DNA of 64,000 nucleotides from Candidula unifasciata (GCA_905116865.2 CAJHNH020000487.1:142501-206500); one strand, 5' to 3'. Positions 1 to 12,619 are shown, counted from the stretch's first letter. Made by a program: numbers and translations. Notes: generated by a model not told the origin, from the sequence alone.

Positions 1-950
1 CCACAGGGATTTCTTTTGTCGCCTGTCCAATTTTTACTGACTATAGACTGGATTATGAAGACAGTAACTGCTAACACCAGAAATGGAATTCAGTAGACCC
101 CTACAAAACAGCTTGATAATCTGAACTTCGCTGATGATATTTCTCTTCTGTCACATTCACAAAGTCAGATGCAAGATAAATTAAATATACTTGATACGAG
201 ATCATAGCAGCTAGGTCTGAAAATCCATAAGGAAAAACAAAGATAATGATAGTAAATCAGGCAAATAGTAATGTGGTTTCTCTTAATTGGACCGCACTCC
301 AAGACGTGGTGTAATTGGACCCCACTCCAAGACGTGGTGTCGTACACCTATTTAGGCACTGTTGTAGATAAAGATGCAGGAACTCATAGAGATATTCAAT
401 CAAAAATACAAAAGGCAAGAGGAGCTTTCATAGCACTAGGGCATTTGTGGAGGTCAAAAGAAATTAAATGAAATACTGAATTTACAATTTTTAATTTAAT
501 GTGGAATCAGTACTTTTGTGTGGGTCGGAAACACCGAGAACAACTAAGGCAATTACTGTTAAACTACAGACATGCATTAACTGGTGCCTGCGCAGAATAG
601 AGGGAATTGAAGGTTATGTTAGAATCACTAATGTAGAGCTTTGGGAGATAACTAAGCAAGCTCCAGTGGACCAAGAGGTGAAGAAAACACGCTGGCTTTA
701 GATAGCACACACATTGAGCAAACAGGAGAACAATATAACTAGAATGTCTTTGCATTTGAACCCACATGGGCATAGGAATAAAGGAAAGCCAAACAACACA
801 TGGAGAAGGAAGCTGGAGAATGAAGTTAGAAAGATGGGTAGGACATGGGGAGAGCTGCATGCGATAGCAAATGATAGACTTGGCATTAGTTGGTTGAGGG
901 CCTATGCTACATTAGGAGCTAGAAAGGCTTAAAACATGATTTGACAGTTT
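1..950 (+). pseudogene. LINE reverse transcriptase, C-terminal remnant
   Basis: Remnant of a non-LTR retrotransposon pol. The palm motif FADD (NFADDISLLS) reads at about 124-153. After a frame change, the 3' RT region YTYLGTVVDKDAGTHRDIQ reads from about 345, followed in another frame by a CGSETPR block, an RRIEGIEG block and a GRTWGELHAIANDR-like C-terminus ending at 932. The copy is broken by at least three frame changes and stops. It ends in a short (TGAC)n run at 954-970, which fits the microsatellite 3' tail of many LINEs. The 5' part lies outside the window. The clade was not assigned. Confidence 0.8.
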
Positions 951-970
951 TCATGACTGACTGACTGACT

Positions 971-1408
971 TTTCTACCCCACTAGGACATCACACAAGCG
1001 ACAAACACCCGATGACACAAAGCGCCACCATGCGGATGAGGGTCACCGTGGAGAGGTCCCAGAAACCGCGTTCAGACATTTGGCCATATTTATGGCCTGC
1101 CTATATTGTGGCCCCTAACAAAAGTCAGGGTGGGGCTTCAAATAACAAAAAATTTCATCCTAAAAAGGACGAAACGATTTAAGTAAGACATTTTTCATTT
1201 TTATTAATCTTTTTATGTTACGCTAATTTTGACGTAACGTTGCATTAGACTACGAGAGTGTTTTTGTATAAGAGTGTCGCACAAAGCGCAAACTACATAG
1301 TTCCAGTGATGATCACATTGGCATCTTGGTTTTGTTTTCTGACGATCTGATTATTCTTTTGTTGCCGCGTTCCCGAAAATTAACCATTGACCTCAGAAAT
1401 CTGTGGGA
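971..1408. other. No gene recognised; AT-rich unique sequence
   Basis: Stretch between the LINE tail and the first LTR. No coding frame of note, no RNA gene and no obvious repeat unit were seen. Confidence 0.5.
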
Positions 1409-2225
1409 TGACAGAGGCCAGTTCGGCTATGGGAAGGGTGATGGTGAATCATCACGTTTGAACGAGTTGACCATCAGTACAACTCAGTAAGAGAGCGGAC
1501 AGCTTGACCACGCAATAAACTGGCTCCAGTTAACGGTCATGGTCTAGTTCACTCAGGTGACACAGATTACTGCGTGTCAAGCCGTGAACTCAGGCCGGAA
1601 ATATACAAGGCTTTGTCCGAGCTGGTTGAGTGGAGTCGTGTGCTGGGACAGGACGAGACAAGACTGAAACATTTTGACTAGGTAACGTTAGGTTTAGTGA
1701 CGGTTAGTTGTAATAGGATATTTGTATGTAGTATCGATGATAGGCTGTGTTTCTATTTAATGTTTCGACTAGATAGTACAGAGTTAATGTTCTTTGTGTA
1801 GTAGACATTCCATGCAGTATTTGTTTGAGCAGTTAATCAAGGTGTGACGCGCATTGTAATGGCGGTAACACTGCCCAGTCACGCTTAGGCCATACACCTT
1901 ACGTGTATCGCTGAGTCCCGTTTGGCAATAGACGGCGGATTAATTAGCACTGAGAAACTGTCAGCTAAGAGCCGTGTTCTGGATAGATCCATGGGAACTG
2001 GCCTGGGTTGATTAGTGATTGTAAAGCTGTCATCGCCAAGGAGGTTTCGGATAGGAACTGCTAGGCTCAGTTGAAGTGTTTAACGTCGTGTTGTTCATTG
2101 TACATTAAAGATTATGTTTGTACTCAGCAGGAGTATTGTCTTAAGTGTGTCTGGGTAGTTAAGTCTGTCAGCTGGCCTACCTAGCGACCCATATAAAATA
2201 AGTAGAGTAAAGTAGGTCCCTGACA
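1409..2225 (+). repeat. LTR, family A, copy 1
   Basis: About 817 bp that starts TGACAGAGG and ends CTGACA. It matches 4835-5644 over nearly its whole length, and its first ~190 bp match 17058-17250. An inner motif near the 5' end reads roughly TGATGATAGTGAATCATCA, an imperfect palindrome. An ATTAAA at about 2102 could be the poly(A) signal. No target-site duplication flanks it, and the sequence after it (GATAATGGGAGCTTTCGTCC) resembles a retroelement leader with a primer-binding site. It may therefore be a 5' LTR with a remnant of internal region rather than a solo LTR. Confidence 0.75.
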
Positions 2226-2640
2226 GATAATGGGAGCTTTCGTCCTTATGAGTTGAATCTGGGATAGCGACAGATAATAGATACTGACAATTTATCTACA
2301 TTATTAGCTGTTGCGTGATTTGTCGCGTTTTTAGTCGTCTCTTCGCAAAGTCAGCGCTAGATTATATAGGTTATCGTTCTCTTAAAAATTAGATTTAACT
2401 ATTGAATTGATTTCTTAATGACAACAGACGTCTAAGTTCGTTGCCTAAGTCTGTAGTCAAGTATCTCTATCGGGTATGGGATGTCCACATGGTTGTGTCA
2501 ACCTTTTAGTTATTTAAATCTAAGATGTCCTATGTTACAAGTCAATAGTCAATACACTGATGTCAGGTCAATGTTTATATAACTCTGACATATTCCTTCC
2601 TCTGAGTCACTTACTTGGGAAAATAGTATACATAACTTTC
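2226..2640. other. Probable retroelement leader, then short dispersed repeat
   Basis: Non-coding. The first ~150 bp directly follow LTR family A and may be its leader. At about 2424-2500 lies a dispersed segment (AGTCTGTAGTCAAGTATCTC, then GGGATGTCCACA) that recurs at 44458-44545 and 45478-45552. No gene seen. Confidence 0.45.
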
Positions 2641-2654
2641 TTTGGGGTTTGTAT

Positions 2655-2745
2655 ACACATGGTTACCACGTCGGGCTGTCATGCAGGAGACCCGGCTTCG
2701 ACCCCCAGTAAAGTATTAGAGAGTTTTTGTCGGAGCCGTAATTAA
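2655..2745 (+). repeat. Possible tRNA-derived SINE fragment
   Basis: TGGTTACCACG resembles a pol III A box and GGCTTCGACCCC, some 35 bp further, resembles a B box. The full cloverleaf and a tail are not evident and no target-site duplication was found, so this is a weak call. Confidence 0.3.
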
Positions 2746-3540
2746 ACATTTTAATGAACAGCCGTGCAACTTTTCTGGCTCACATCTCCCCTCCCCCACC
2801 CTCTGTCTACACCGACCTAGACAGGCGGTAAGACAGACACTAGTGACAGTTTGTATTAGTTGTTGTGGTGCTGGTGGTCGTGGTAGTAGTACTGGTACTC
2901 GATTGGTTAAGTGGTACATATAACACTGGTCGCATTTATTTCTATTTACAATTTCTGTTACCAATTTTAGCCTGGGTGGACACGGATGCCAAAGTCAGTT
3001 AGAAGAATTGTGTGATGAATTCTAAATCCTTTGGACAGGAAGAGAGGAGGAGTCGATGGATAAAAGTGGGGGGTGGGGGGGGGGGGGGGCAGGAGAAAGG
3101 TGATGACAGAAACTGTTTTCTTACAGAGCTTAAAACATGATTTTACATTTTTCATTTTTTACTTAATTATATTTTATTAACCCTATCCCAGCTATTCTGA
3201 AATTTTTTTGGGTGCGGTGGGAAGAGGGGGGGGGGGGGGGTGGATTTCTTTTGTTTTGTTTTAAAATTAACACAGTAGTAAATTTTACGTTGAGCTCTTA
3301 AAAAAATACAAAAAAGCTTTAGCATGTGATAAACAAATGATATTTTTTCTAAGTCTCAATAAAACACTTTAAACGACCACTTATATAACAACAAACTAAT
3401 TTCTGGCGTGTTCTAGAGTCGGCACACAAGACTATCTGCTCAGACATTGATTGTGAAATTAGCCATATTAGATGTGTGCGCTTTCTTTTTTCTTGCTTTT
3501 CTATTTAGCAAAACTTAGCCACAGCAACGCGTGGCCGGGA
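2746..3540. other. No gene recognised; G-tracts
   Basis: Non-coding sequence with two G-runs (about 3068-3089 and 3225-3240) and several A/T runs. No conserved reading frame. Confidence 0.5.
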
Positions 3541-4140
<600 letters not shown>

Positions 4141-4289
4141 GCTGCTATTAATATACTCTACACACACAAAAATTAGTTTAATGTTATGTGATTTCCATGT
4201 TTGATTGGTATTGTTCGAGGACTAATTCTATAAAGCTAATGAATGCAGAAAACTGGCAAAGTGGAAGCATGGGCCCCTGTCAAAGCACA

Positions 4290-4834
4290 TTTCGTTTTTG
4301 TTACAAGCTGACAGATGATTAATCATGTATGTGACGAGCTGAGACTGACCGATTGTGTCTGATAGATTATGTTTGTGACGAGCTGAAAGATTGCAGATCT
4401 TGTTTGTGACGAGTTGGCAGATCATGTCTGTGACGAGCTGACAGAAGACATATCATGTCTATGACGAGCTGACAGATCATGTCTGTGACGAGTTGGCAGA
4501 TCATACCTGTTAAAAGCAAGAGCTGACAGAGAACTGATCAGGTGTGTGACGAGCCGACAGAAGACATATCATGTCTATGACGAGCTAACAGATTATGTAT
4601 ATGACGAGCTGACAGATCATGTCTGTGAAGAGCTGAGAAATTACATCTGTGACGAGTTGAATGTTTATGTCGGTGAAGAACCGACAGATGAGCTATCATG
4701 TCTGTGACGAATTGGCAGATGATCGATCATTACTGTAATAGCTGACAGATTAGCGATCTGGTATGTGACGAGCTGACAGAATGTTATGTGACAAGCTGAC
4801 GGACCATGTCGGTGATGAGCTGACAGATCATGTC
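4290..4834 (+). repeat. Minisatellite, GATCATGTCTGTGACGAGCT type
   Basis: Degenerate tandem units of roughly 24-31 bp around GACGAGCTGACAGATCATGT. The array continues at 5645 after the solo LTR and so was interrupted by that insertion. Confidence 0.85.
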
Positions 4835-5644
4835 TGTCAGAGGGCAGGACAACTCTGATGATAGTGAATCATCACGTATGAACGAGTTGACCTTCAGTAC
4901 AACTCATTATGAGAGCGGACAGCTTGACCACGGAATAAACTGGGTCCAGTTGACGGACCAAGCCTAGTTCACACAGGTGACACGGATTACTGAGTGTTGA
5001 GCCGTGAACTCGGGCCCAAAACAAAAAGCTTTGTCCGAGCTGGTCGAGGGAGAGTCATGTACTGAGACGGGACGAGACAACAAGATGGAACGTTTTGACT
5101 AGGTAAAATTAGGTTTAGTGACGGTTAGTTGAAATAGGATCCTTGTGTGTAGTATCTATGATAGGCTGTGTTTCTATTTAATGTTTCGACTAGATAGTAC
5201 AGATTTAATGTTCTTTGTGTAGTAGACACTCCATGCAGTATTTTTGTGAGCAGTTAGCGAAGTTGTGACGCGCATTGTAATGGCGATACCACTGCCCAGT
5301 CACGCTTGGGCCATTCACCTTACGTGTATCGCTGAGTCCCGTGTGGCAATAGACGGCGGCTTAATTAGCACTGAGAAACTGCCAGCTAGGAGTCGTGTTC
5401 CTTATAGATCCATGGGGACCTGCGTGGGTTGACCAGTGATTGTAAAGCTGCTCATCGCCAGGGGTTTCGGATAGGAACTGCCTAGCTCAGTTGAAGTGTT
5501 TAAAGTCTATTTGTTCACTGTAAATTAAAGATTATGTTTATGCTCAGCAGGAGTATGCCTTAAGTGTGTCTAGGTAGTTAAGTCTGTTAGCTGGCCTACC
5601 TAGCGAGCCATATAAAATATACAAAGTAAAATAGGTCCCTGACA
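4835..5644 (+). mobile_element. Solo LTR, family A, with 5-bp target-site duplication
   Basis: 810 bp, starting TGTCAGAGGG and ending CTGACA, so the outermost six bases are inverted repeats of each other. It is flanked by ATGTC on both sides (4830-4834 and 5645-5649), and the same minisatellite continues on each side. This is the structure left when the two LTRs of a provirus recombine. Related to 1409-2225 and, more distantly, to LTR family B. Confidence 0.88.
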
Positions 5645-5965
5645 ATGTCTATGACTAGCTGACGGATCATGTATGTGACGAGCTGACAGATGAGCGATCA
5701 TGTCTGTGACGAACCGACAGACGAGCGGTCATGTCTGCAAGGAACTGGCTGTTAACCGATCAAGTCTGTGATGAGTTGACAGAATGCGATCATTTTGTGA
5801 CGAGCTGAAAGATGACCGATTAAATCGGGGACGAGCTGACATGTGACCTGTCATGTAAGGGACGAGGGACAGTTGACCGATCATTATGTGACAAGCGAAC
5901 GGGACGAGCTGACAGATGACCAATCACATGTGTCACGAGCGGACAATTTAAATCTCGACTTCTGT
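5645..5965 (+). repeat. Minisatellite, continuation of 4290-4834
   Basis: Same degenerate units (for example GACGAGCTGACAGATGACC) resuming just after the ATGTC target-site duplication of the solo LTR. Confidence 0.85.
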
Positions 5966-6089
5966 GACGATCTGACAGTGTCACCCATAAGCTACAGCGT
6001 TTGTTCGAGACACGGATAGGAAGGTCTCTGATAGTGTTAGGAGGGTACAGATGAATAAATCATTCAATTTAATTACAATATTAATTGTG

Positions 6090-6690
6090 GTCCCATTTAG
6101 ATAAGGTATGGTACAGGAGAACACAATTGAAAGATCTTGGATGCTGATCAGCTCATTACCTCACACAACATTATAATAGTGATGCAGTGGATTCCAGGCC
6201 ACTCCAGCACACCAGGTAATGAAAAACTGGCAAAGCAAGGAGCAGCACAAGAACAACCACACACAGCGGCAACCCTACAGACAACAAAAGCAAAGAGACT
6301 TTGTTGAACAGATGAACCATGTGAGATACTGGAAGAGAGTTTACAGACATATGGTTGACCCTGATCCTAACTACAGAATCAACAATTCAACAAGGAGGTA
6401 CTAGGCCACCATCTTCCGACTCAGATAAAAAATATTCCACTAAATGGGCATCTTAACAAAATATAGCCAAAACACTCCACAGAGTGCCAGCACCATCACT
6501 TCCACCATCACTACCACCACTACTTCCACCATTACCGCTACCATCCCTTCCACCACCACTACCGCCACTACCACCACCACCACTTCCAACACAACTGCCA
6601 CCACCACTACCACCACCAACTGTTGACCGTCATCTCATTGAGTGCCCAAAACTCAGCGAGATTAGAAGAACAGCCGTGCTCTTGCTATTG
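6090..6690 (+). pseudogene. RNase H-bearing LINE, 3' end fragment
   Basis: The C-terminal RNase H motif reads MQWIPGHSSTPGNEKLAKQG near 6182-6245, matching the W-I-P-GH-x-GNE-x-A block of I-group LINEs. Downstream, TVDRHLIECPKLSEIRR near 6620-6670 resembles the HxxxC end of the C-terminal cysteine/histidine motif. Between them a degenerate ACC-rich microsatellite interrupts the coding sequence. Several stops and frame changes are present. Confidence 0.7.
6488..6622 (+). repeat. ACC-rich microsatellite within LINE remnant
   Basis: Imperfect CCACCACTA/CCATCACTACC repeats, probably expanded inside the LINE 3' region. They create proline- and threonine-rich frames that are not genes. Confidence 0.8.
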
Positions 6691-8640
6691 TAGCTGATCT
6701 TCTGAGGTGTTGAGCTTGTGATGGTATTTGATCTTGCTGCATTCTAACAAGATGGCCAAACAACTTGATCTGCAGTTTCTCTATGCATATAATACAAGGT
6801 GTCGTTCCCACAATTTGTATGATAGTATCCTTATTCACTCGATCTTGGATAGTTAGGTTGGTGGCTTTTCTCAGGCATCTCATCTCGCAGATGGTGATTT
6901 CACGTATATGGGCTTAAGATAATGTCCATGCTTGGCACTGATAGCTTAATGTTTATAATCTGTCTCTTTGCACTCATAGTTATGCTTGGATGTCTTAATA
7001 ATAGGGGCAATCAGTATATTAGTGCACTTGCTTTCTGACATATGGTTTCTATTTTTCTGTCAATTCTACGATCTTCCGTAATAATCTTTGTTGTAGTACT
7101 TGAATAATTCTTCCTCCTCTGAAAAAAAAAAAATGCTTACAAGATATATAAAATCCATAGCCTACGTTAACTGGTGTTCATCACTTTGATATAGGTGGTT
7201 CTTCCTTTTTTTTCTTTTAAATCTCATTACCTCTGTTTTGTCTACGCTGATCTTCAAATTATAGTTGCCGCATTCTGACTAGAGTCTAATAATATTTTCT
7301 TGTATTTGTACTGCTGTTGATGATATGATTGCCTGGTCATCGGGGAAGAACAATTTATTTAGTAATTCTCCGATATTGTCCCCTTCGCTGGTGTTAGCTG
7401 ATTTTCAAATTTGGTCGACGTGTGTGATGAACAGTAGTGGTGATACAACGCACCCCCCCCCCCCCCAACCTACAGATCTAATGTACAACTCGTCTGACAT
7501 TGCTGTATTTGTTCTAACTTCGAATTGACTTTTGTACAATCTAAACAGTTGCTCGTTTATTCCTTAAACATGTAGTACCTTCTGTAGTGTATCCCTATAT
7601 AAAACTTTCTCTTGGTCTTCGAATGCAGTGTGTAATACTTTATTGAATTCTACTGTTATTTCCACTTATTGTCTAAATATGAATATTGCATCAATACAGC
7701 ATTGACAATGATGTCTATATCCACAACTGTGCTGTACAAGAAAGAAACATTTTCAATCTCTGATGATTATACAGTATTCAACAACTTTTATTGCAGATTA
7801 AAAAAAAAAATTATACATTGAAATGATATATTGTCTCAATGTCTCTAAGTTATGGTTCGATAATAGGACGTAGCCTTTATTCAAGAATCTTACAAAATAT
7901 ATTTCCGGTGTGGCTCTATACTTCTCACGGTCTCTTTGGCTGCCTTTCTTCTTCCAGACGGGTACTATCATTGCGTTTCTCAAATCCTCCAAACTAGGAG
8001 AAGGACTAGGAAGGTGATTATGTCCAGACAAGATTAAACAGTATGCACATCTATTTCACGCCTACCTCTTCTGTTGCTTTGAGTAGTTCAGCAAGCATAT
8101 CGTCAGGGCGGCTGCTTTGTTGGAATGCATCTTTTCCAGCTTTTCTTATTTCTGTGAGAAATGCTTGGCTCAAAATTTTAGCTTAAGTTGCTGTTGTTTT
8201 CTTGTGCTGCAAATTGTTCCTCTGATTGAAAATTATGTAGATCGTTGAAATGTTGACGCCATCTCTCTAGGACCTTTTGTGGTTTATTTAAAGGGAATCC
8301 CATTTCATCATTTACAATTTTTGTTGGGTCATATTGTTCGTTCCTACTTCTCATAACTTTAATTTGCTTATAACGATTTTATTTTTTTGCAGTACATTTT
8401 TGGGGTCAGCGATCAAAATTTCTCTGTATTTTTGCCATGATGTTTCTTTGGCGTTTCTGACAACATCTCTGGCTATCTTTCTTGCCACTCTGTATTTTTT
8501 TAAAAGACCATCTTGATTTTTACTTCTCGCCCACGCCTGGTTTCTACATTTCTTCTCCTTTACTGCTGTTTTTACTTCCTCATTCCACTTGGGTGCTATT
8601 AAGGATCTTGTGCTTCTCTGCATTACCATTCCCCATGTTA
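6660..8640 (-). pseudogene. LINE (EN-RT linker to RT 3' end), decayed
   Basis: Read on the minus strand from 8640: linker WNEEVKTAVKEKK and YRVARKIARDVVRNAKE (about 8590-8440), a block PLNKPQKVLERWRQHFNDL (about 8310-8240), an RT block IVPVWKKKGSQRDREKYR (about 7970-7915), the YxDD-box equivalent LFFPDDQAI (about 7365-7320), and the 3' block MRCLRKATNLTIQDRV (about 6883-6835). Many stops and frame changes. Around 7680-7800 the frame is lost in a segment also found at 15090-15300, so a second repeat lies within. It is the same LINE group as the better preserved copy at 47278-48880, which shares LFFPDDQA and the MRCLR...TI-RD block. Confidence 0.78.
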
Positions 8641-9236
8641 AGGATACAAGTGACTCATTGAGTTATAAAGGGCATGTAACGGAAGAGTTGCCAAGAAACA
8701 GAGTTTCTTTCACACAAAGAACCTATTACATAATAATGGTGATTGGCAGGCATTAGCAGCTTTTTATGGCTTGTACAATACACGGAACACTCAATTGTAT
8801 CGTTTTAAAACCAAGTTACGATTTTCAGTGGTAGTGCTGTTTCATTTTAACATAAGTAAATATGATACAGTTGTATCTCCATGATCACCAAGTTTTAACC
8901 ATGCCTAACGGAGAAGTGATCGTATAATATACTTGTGTCTTTCTTGTGCTTATCAACACAGCCAGCGATCCAACAAATCAATTGAAAACAAGCTTGTTTA
9001 TTAGGCAATATAATGTGAACTAAAGCAGGTCGATTATGTTTCCTTTAAACAACAGTATGAACGCTTCAGTATATTGTTGCTGGCTATTCACATGTGACGA
9101 TAAGTTCATTTAATACAATGATGAAACATATACTTCAGTATAAATTGCTATGACGTTGATTGGTATAATATAATAAATTATTCAATAATATTGGCCGTTA
9201 ATAAAGTCTTTTCTAAACGTACTGTCCTTAGCTGAA
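8641..9236. other. No gene recognised; AT-rich
   Basis: Non-coding stretch between the LINE and LTR family B. Part may be the diverged 5' portion of LTR copy B1, but no clear boundary was seen. Confidence 0.4.
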
Positions 9237-9957
9237 CAAGGCTTGCTGAACGTCAGCGGATTTCATGGAGTGTCCACTGGACAGTGAACTCTGGGAGTTC
9301 AACAAAACATGTGTGCAAATCACAGATCGAGGACTCTTGGCAGAAGACTTGTTTGACGAGGACGTGTTTTAGCCAGACCGTTATATTATATTAGTTCACT
9401 GACAAGTTGTAATGACCTTTTGAAATGTAGCATATTAGATGATAGCTGTAATTTGTACCGTCCGGTGTTTGACTAAATGTGTTTAGTACTTTACGGTGTA
9501 GGTAGTAACTGATTCATTCTGTAGTTAAATTAAGTATAGCATTAAGACTTTGTCAGCGATGATACCTAGTTATGGTAAAAAGAACAATCATTGTTTGTGG
9601 CGTCAGCATCTGCCGACGCACCTCAAGCACCTCAGTGTGTGCTTTAGCGTCTTTGGCATCGAAAGACAGCCATTAAGTGAGCGCCGCACGGGAGTGTGGT
9701 AGGGGATCAAAGCTTATTTCATGAACGTGAAAAGGCGCGTCAAGCGATTTTAAAGTTAGAAGAGATCTGGTTTCAGAATAAGGAGCACTACCCATCCTGA
9801 GGCACAGACCTCGATGAGTTCGTATCCTTAGATAATAAAGATTGTGTGCCTGTTCAACCAGTGTTTGGCTTGGGTGTGGTCGTAGGCAGTGTTTATCTGT
9901 CATTGGCCTGCAGCGCAGCCATATAGAATCCAACCCTAGACACGCAGGTTCTTTACA
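9237..9957 (+). repeat. LTR, family B, copy 1 (5' edge unclear)
   Basis: Matches the 3' two thirds of the LTR at 10346-11456, including the TCTGCCGACGC block, GGTTTCAGAATAAGGAGC, a poly(A) signal AATAAA at 9834-9839 and the end TTCTTTACA. The 5' half is diverged and its start could not be fixed. It is followed by the same leader type as the next copy. Confidence 0.7.
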
Positions 9958-10345
9958 GGTTTTATGGGAAACTCTAACCGTGGATTTTTTTTAACCCAAC
10001 GTGATTGAATGTAAAATTTGATGGGTAAATTCAAAATTTGACAGATAAATTATCTGTGATATCAGAGTGGTTTGTGATAGTTATTTGACTGTCTACGTGC
10101 AGGTTGTTTAAAATGGCTGAATGTTATTAGCAGTAACAGCTGGATGTGTTAGGATTGTTTCGTAGCGACGGATAAGAATTTAGATTGACAGTGACAGACA
10201 GACAGTGTGATTGATTTCAAGGTGTGTTGCGGGGTGTGCAAGTCCAACAATGTGTCGAGGCCTGTCGCTCTCGACTATCATCCAGTGTTATCATCAAGTT
10301 TAATCAACCTGTTCCTTGGCGGCCACGTTTCCCACACTGGAGAGC
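9958..10345 (+). repeat. Leader region of LTR family B, truncated
   Basis: Starts with the CCGTGGATTTT...AACCCAACGTG block also present after the next LTR (11475 onward). It ends with CTTGGCGGCCACGTTTCC, equivalent to about 12015-12030, where the next LTR begins abruptly. Confidence 0.65.
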
Positions 10346-11456
10346 TGTCAGGGTTCGCCCTGTTATGGGACAGCAGTATGATGATGATTAATCACGTCAT
10401 CGTACCCTGCGACCCTTAGTGCAACTCAGTACGTGTATACACACGTATAAACGACCATGAACGTATGAGCGAAGCGTAGCTGGGTCGAATACAAGCTGAC
10501 TTCACCAAGGTTGACCATCGCGTCAACTCGAGAACACAGAACAAAACGGATTGACAGGCTAGATTCGAGAGATTCTGGACCGGACGCTGGACGCTTGCTT
10601 GTGTGACTGCTGTGTAGCTTGACGTGGGACAAGAGTTTAGGTTGTTAGATTTAGTAACCGTTCGTTTTGAGTTGTAGAAATGTACCAGTGTAATTAGGCC
10701 CGGATCTCTAGCGGAATTGGCTAAACCGGATTTCGCGGAGACCGGGTGACGTACTCCTTGTGGTCTGGGTTCAATCCCGGGGGTAGGCAGGAAAGCCACA
10801 TTTTCTCCCAGATTTACGGTATTTACAATGAAATCAAGGCCGAAAGGTTGCGATATCCATAATACCGAGCCTAAGGGATAACAACTCATGGCTTCTGAAT
10901 ACTAAAACAAACAAACAAACCAGTGTAATTAGTAGCTGTAACGCGTTCTGTTCGTAGTGTCATTAAATGTATTTAATTTGTTACAGAGTAGATAGCATGT
11001 GTTCTGGTTAGATGATCTCAGGTAATATTTCATGTAAGGTAGTAGCTGGACTATGTCCGTAGTTGTAACTATAAGCCAGACCATGCATTGTCGGGGGCGT
11101 TAGCACTGTCGACGCAACTAGGCCTACACGTGGTGTGTGCCATATCGTCTTTGACATCGGGAAACAGCGGGTTGAGTTGGCGCTGTACGGGAGAGTGGTA
11201 GCGGCTCAGACCTTATATCAAGAACGTGGAAAGGCGCCTTTAAGAGATTTTAAAGCTAGACGCAGCCTGGTTTCAGAATAAGGAGCGCTACCCCTCTTGA
11301 GTGTTTTTTCCTTCGCGTTATGGTTTCTTGATAATAAAGTTTGTGTGTGTGTTAAAACCAGAGTTTGGCTTGAGTGTGTTTGTCTACGGTGTTTTCCTGT
11401 CATTAGCCTATAGCAGAGCCAATAAAACCGAACCCTAGACAAATTGGTTCCTGACA
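10346..11456 (+). mobile_element. LTR, family B, copy 2, carrying a SINE
   Basis: Starts TGTCAGGGTTCGCCC and ends TTCCTGACA, so TGTCAG and CTGACA form the terminal inverted repeat. AATAAA lies at 11333-11338. The 1,111 bp include a SINE plus its duplicated target (235 bp), so the original LTR was about 876 bp. It stands as the likely 5' LTR of the decayed gag-pol that follows, with the 3' partner at 16079. No flanking target-site duplication was recognised because the left neighbour is leader sequence of the same family. Confidence 0.8.
10698..10918 (+). mobile_element. tRNA-derived SINE with 14-bp target-site duplication
   Basis: Inserted in the LTR and flanked by perfect copies of ACCAGTGTAATTAG at 10684-10697 and 10919-10932. 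The pol III A box TGGCTAAACCGG is at 10718-10729 and the B box GGTTCAATCCC at 10768-10778, 39 bp apart. The body is about 100 bp and the tail is (AAAC)n. The structure is complete for a tRNA-headed retroposon mobilised by a LINE. Perfect duplication suggests a fairly recent insertion. Confidence 0.92.
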
Positions 11457-12500
11457 GGAAAGTGGGACGCTGTTACCGTGGATTTTGTGGAACCCAACGT
11501 GCTTAATTTAATAGTTGATAGGAAAAGTGAGGTATTTTTTCCGTTGAAATTTTTGATAGGTAAAATAGGAATTTATGAGCGTGTTTAACATTATCATTTA
11601 GATGAGTGCTAGAGTGATGCTGCTATTTTCCTCAATTTTAGATATAGCTATCGAGATGAGTCCTTAATTGTAGATGACGTTGTTTGTGTGACCTTAATAA
11701 TTGACCGCGTGATCGGGTCATCTATTAATAATAGATAGCTGTATCGGGATTTAGTTAGTGTCATTGTAAGTGCTCAATGAAAATGGGTGTTTAATAAAAA
11801 TAAGTCGTACCTGTTGTTAGTCCGTCTACATGTTTGTTGTTTAACATTACTGTATGTGATTAGAGGTAATAGCTGACAGATAGAAATCTAGAACGACATA
11901 GACTGATAGACATAGTGTGATCGTTTGACAAGTGTCTGTGTGCAAGTCCAAAGACTCATGGAGTCCTGTCGTCCTCGCCATCATCCAAGTGTGTCATCAA
12001 CATCCACGTGTTCTTTGGCGGCCATGTTTCCAAGGCTGGAGTTCAGATAAGTTTTTGTTATTTTGATTTTGGTGTTTGTGTCTTGGACAGTTCTCCAGTC
12101 CGTGAGATTCCATTCGAGTTGGTCGTTCGGCGGCGTACATTAACTATCATTCTTGTCTATCCTTTATCATCAGTCCTATTGTTTTTATGTCTTGTGAAAA
12201 AACTATTTTTTTTTTGGGTCGTATACATATCAGTCATTCTCCATCATCCACAATTGTAAGAAGTATTCTTCGGATTCCTAATGCAATATTTTGTCCAACT
12301 GTATACATTCAAATTGTTTAACAACTGTTGTTGTATTACTGTGATGATGTGATTTGTGATATTCATTTTTGAATATTATACTTTAAATGTATGTTTAGTT
12401 CTCGGATCAATTCGAGATACATTAAAGGTCCTGTTTTAGTTCGGATATTCGCGATTATTATTTTCTCCCTTCCCAATAGGTATAGTGCGGGTAGTTCGTG
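11457..12500 (+). repeat. Leader / 5' untranslated region of LTR family B element
   Basis: Non-coding. The first part matches 9958-10345. The part from about 12040 (TTCAGATAAGT...) through TATTCTTCGGATTCC to TAGTTCGTGATT matches 16413-17012. It lies between the LTR and the gag-like frames, as a retrotransposon leader would. Confidence 0.7.
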
Positions 12501-12502
12501 AT

Positions 12503-12503
<1 letters not shown>

Positions 12504-12594
<91 letters not shown>
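12504..12594. repeat. (TG)n(TA)n microsatellite
   Basis: Short TG run followed by about 75 bp of pure TA. Non-coding. Confidence 0.95.
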
Positions 12595-12595
<1 letters not shown>

Positions 12596-12619
12596 ATTTT
12601 ATTGTTTACTTGCAATTGT

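Noticed and set aside
10698..10800. tRNA gene
   Set aside because: A and B boxes are present, but a tRNA-unrelated body, an (AAAC)n tail and target-site duplications show a SINE.
10416..10889. 157-codon minus-strand frame
   Set aside because: Runs across the LTR and the SINE inserted in it, so it cannot be an ancestral gene.
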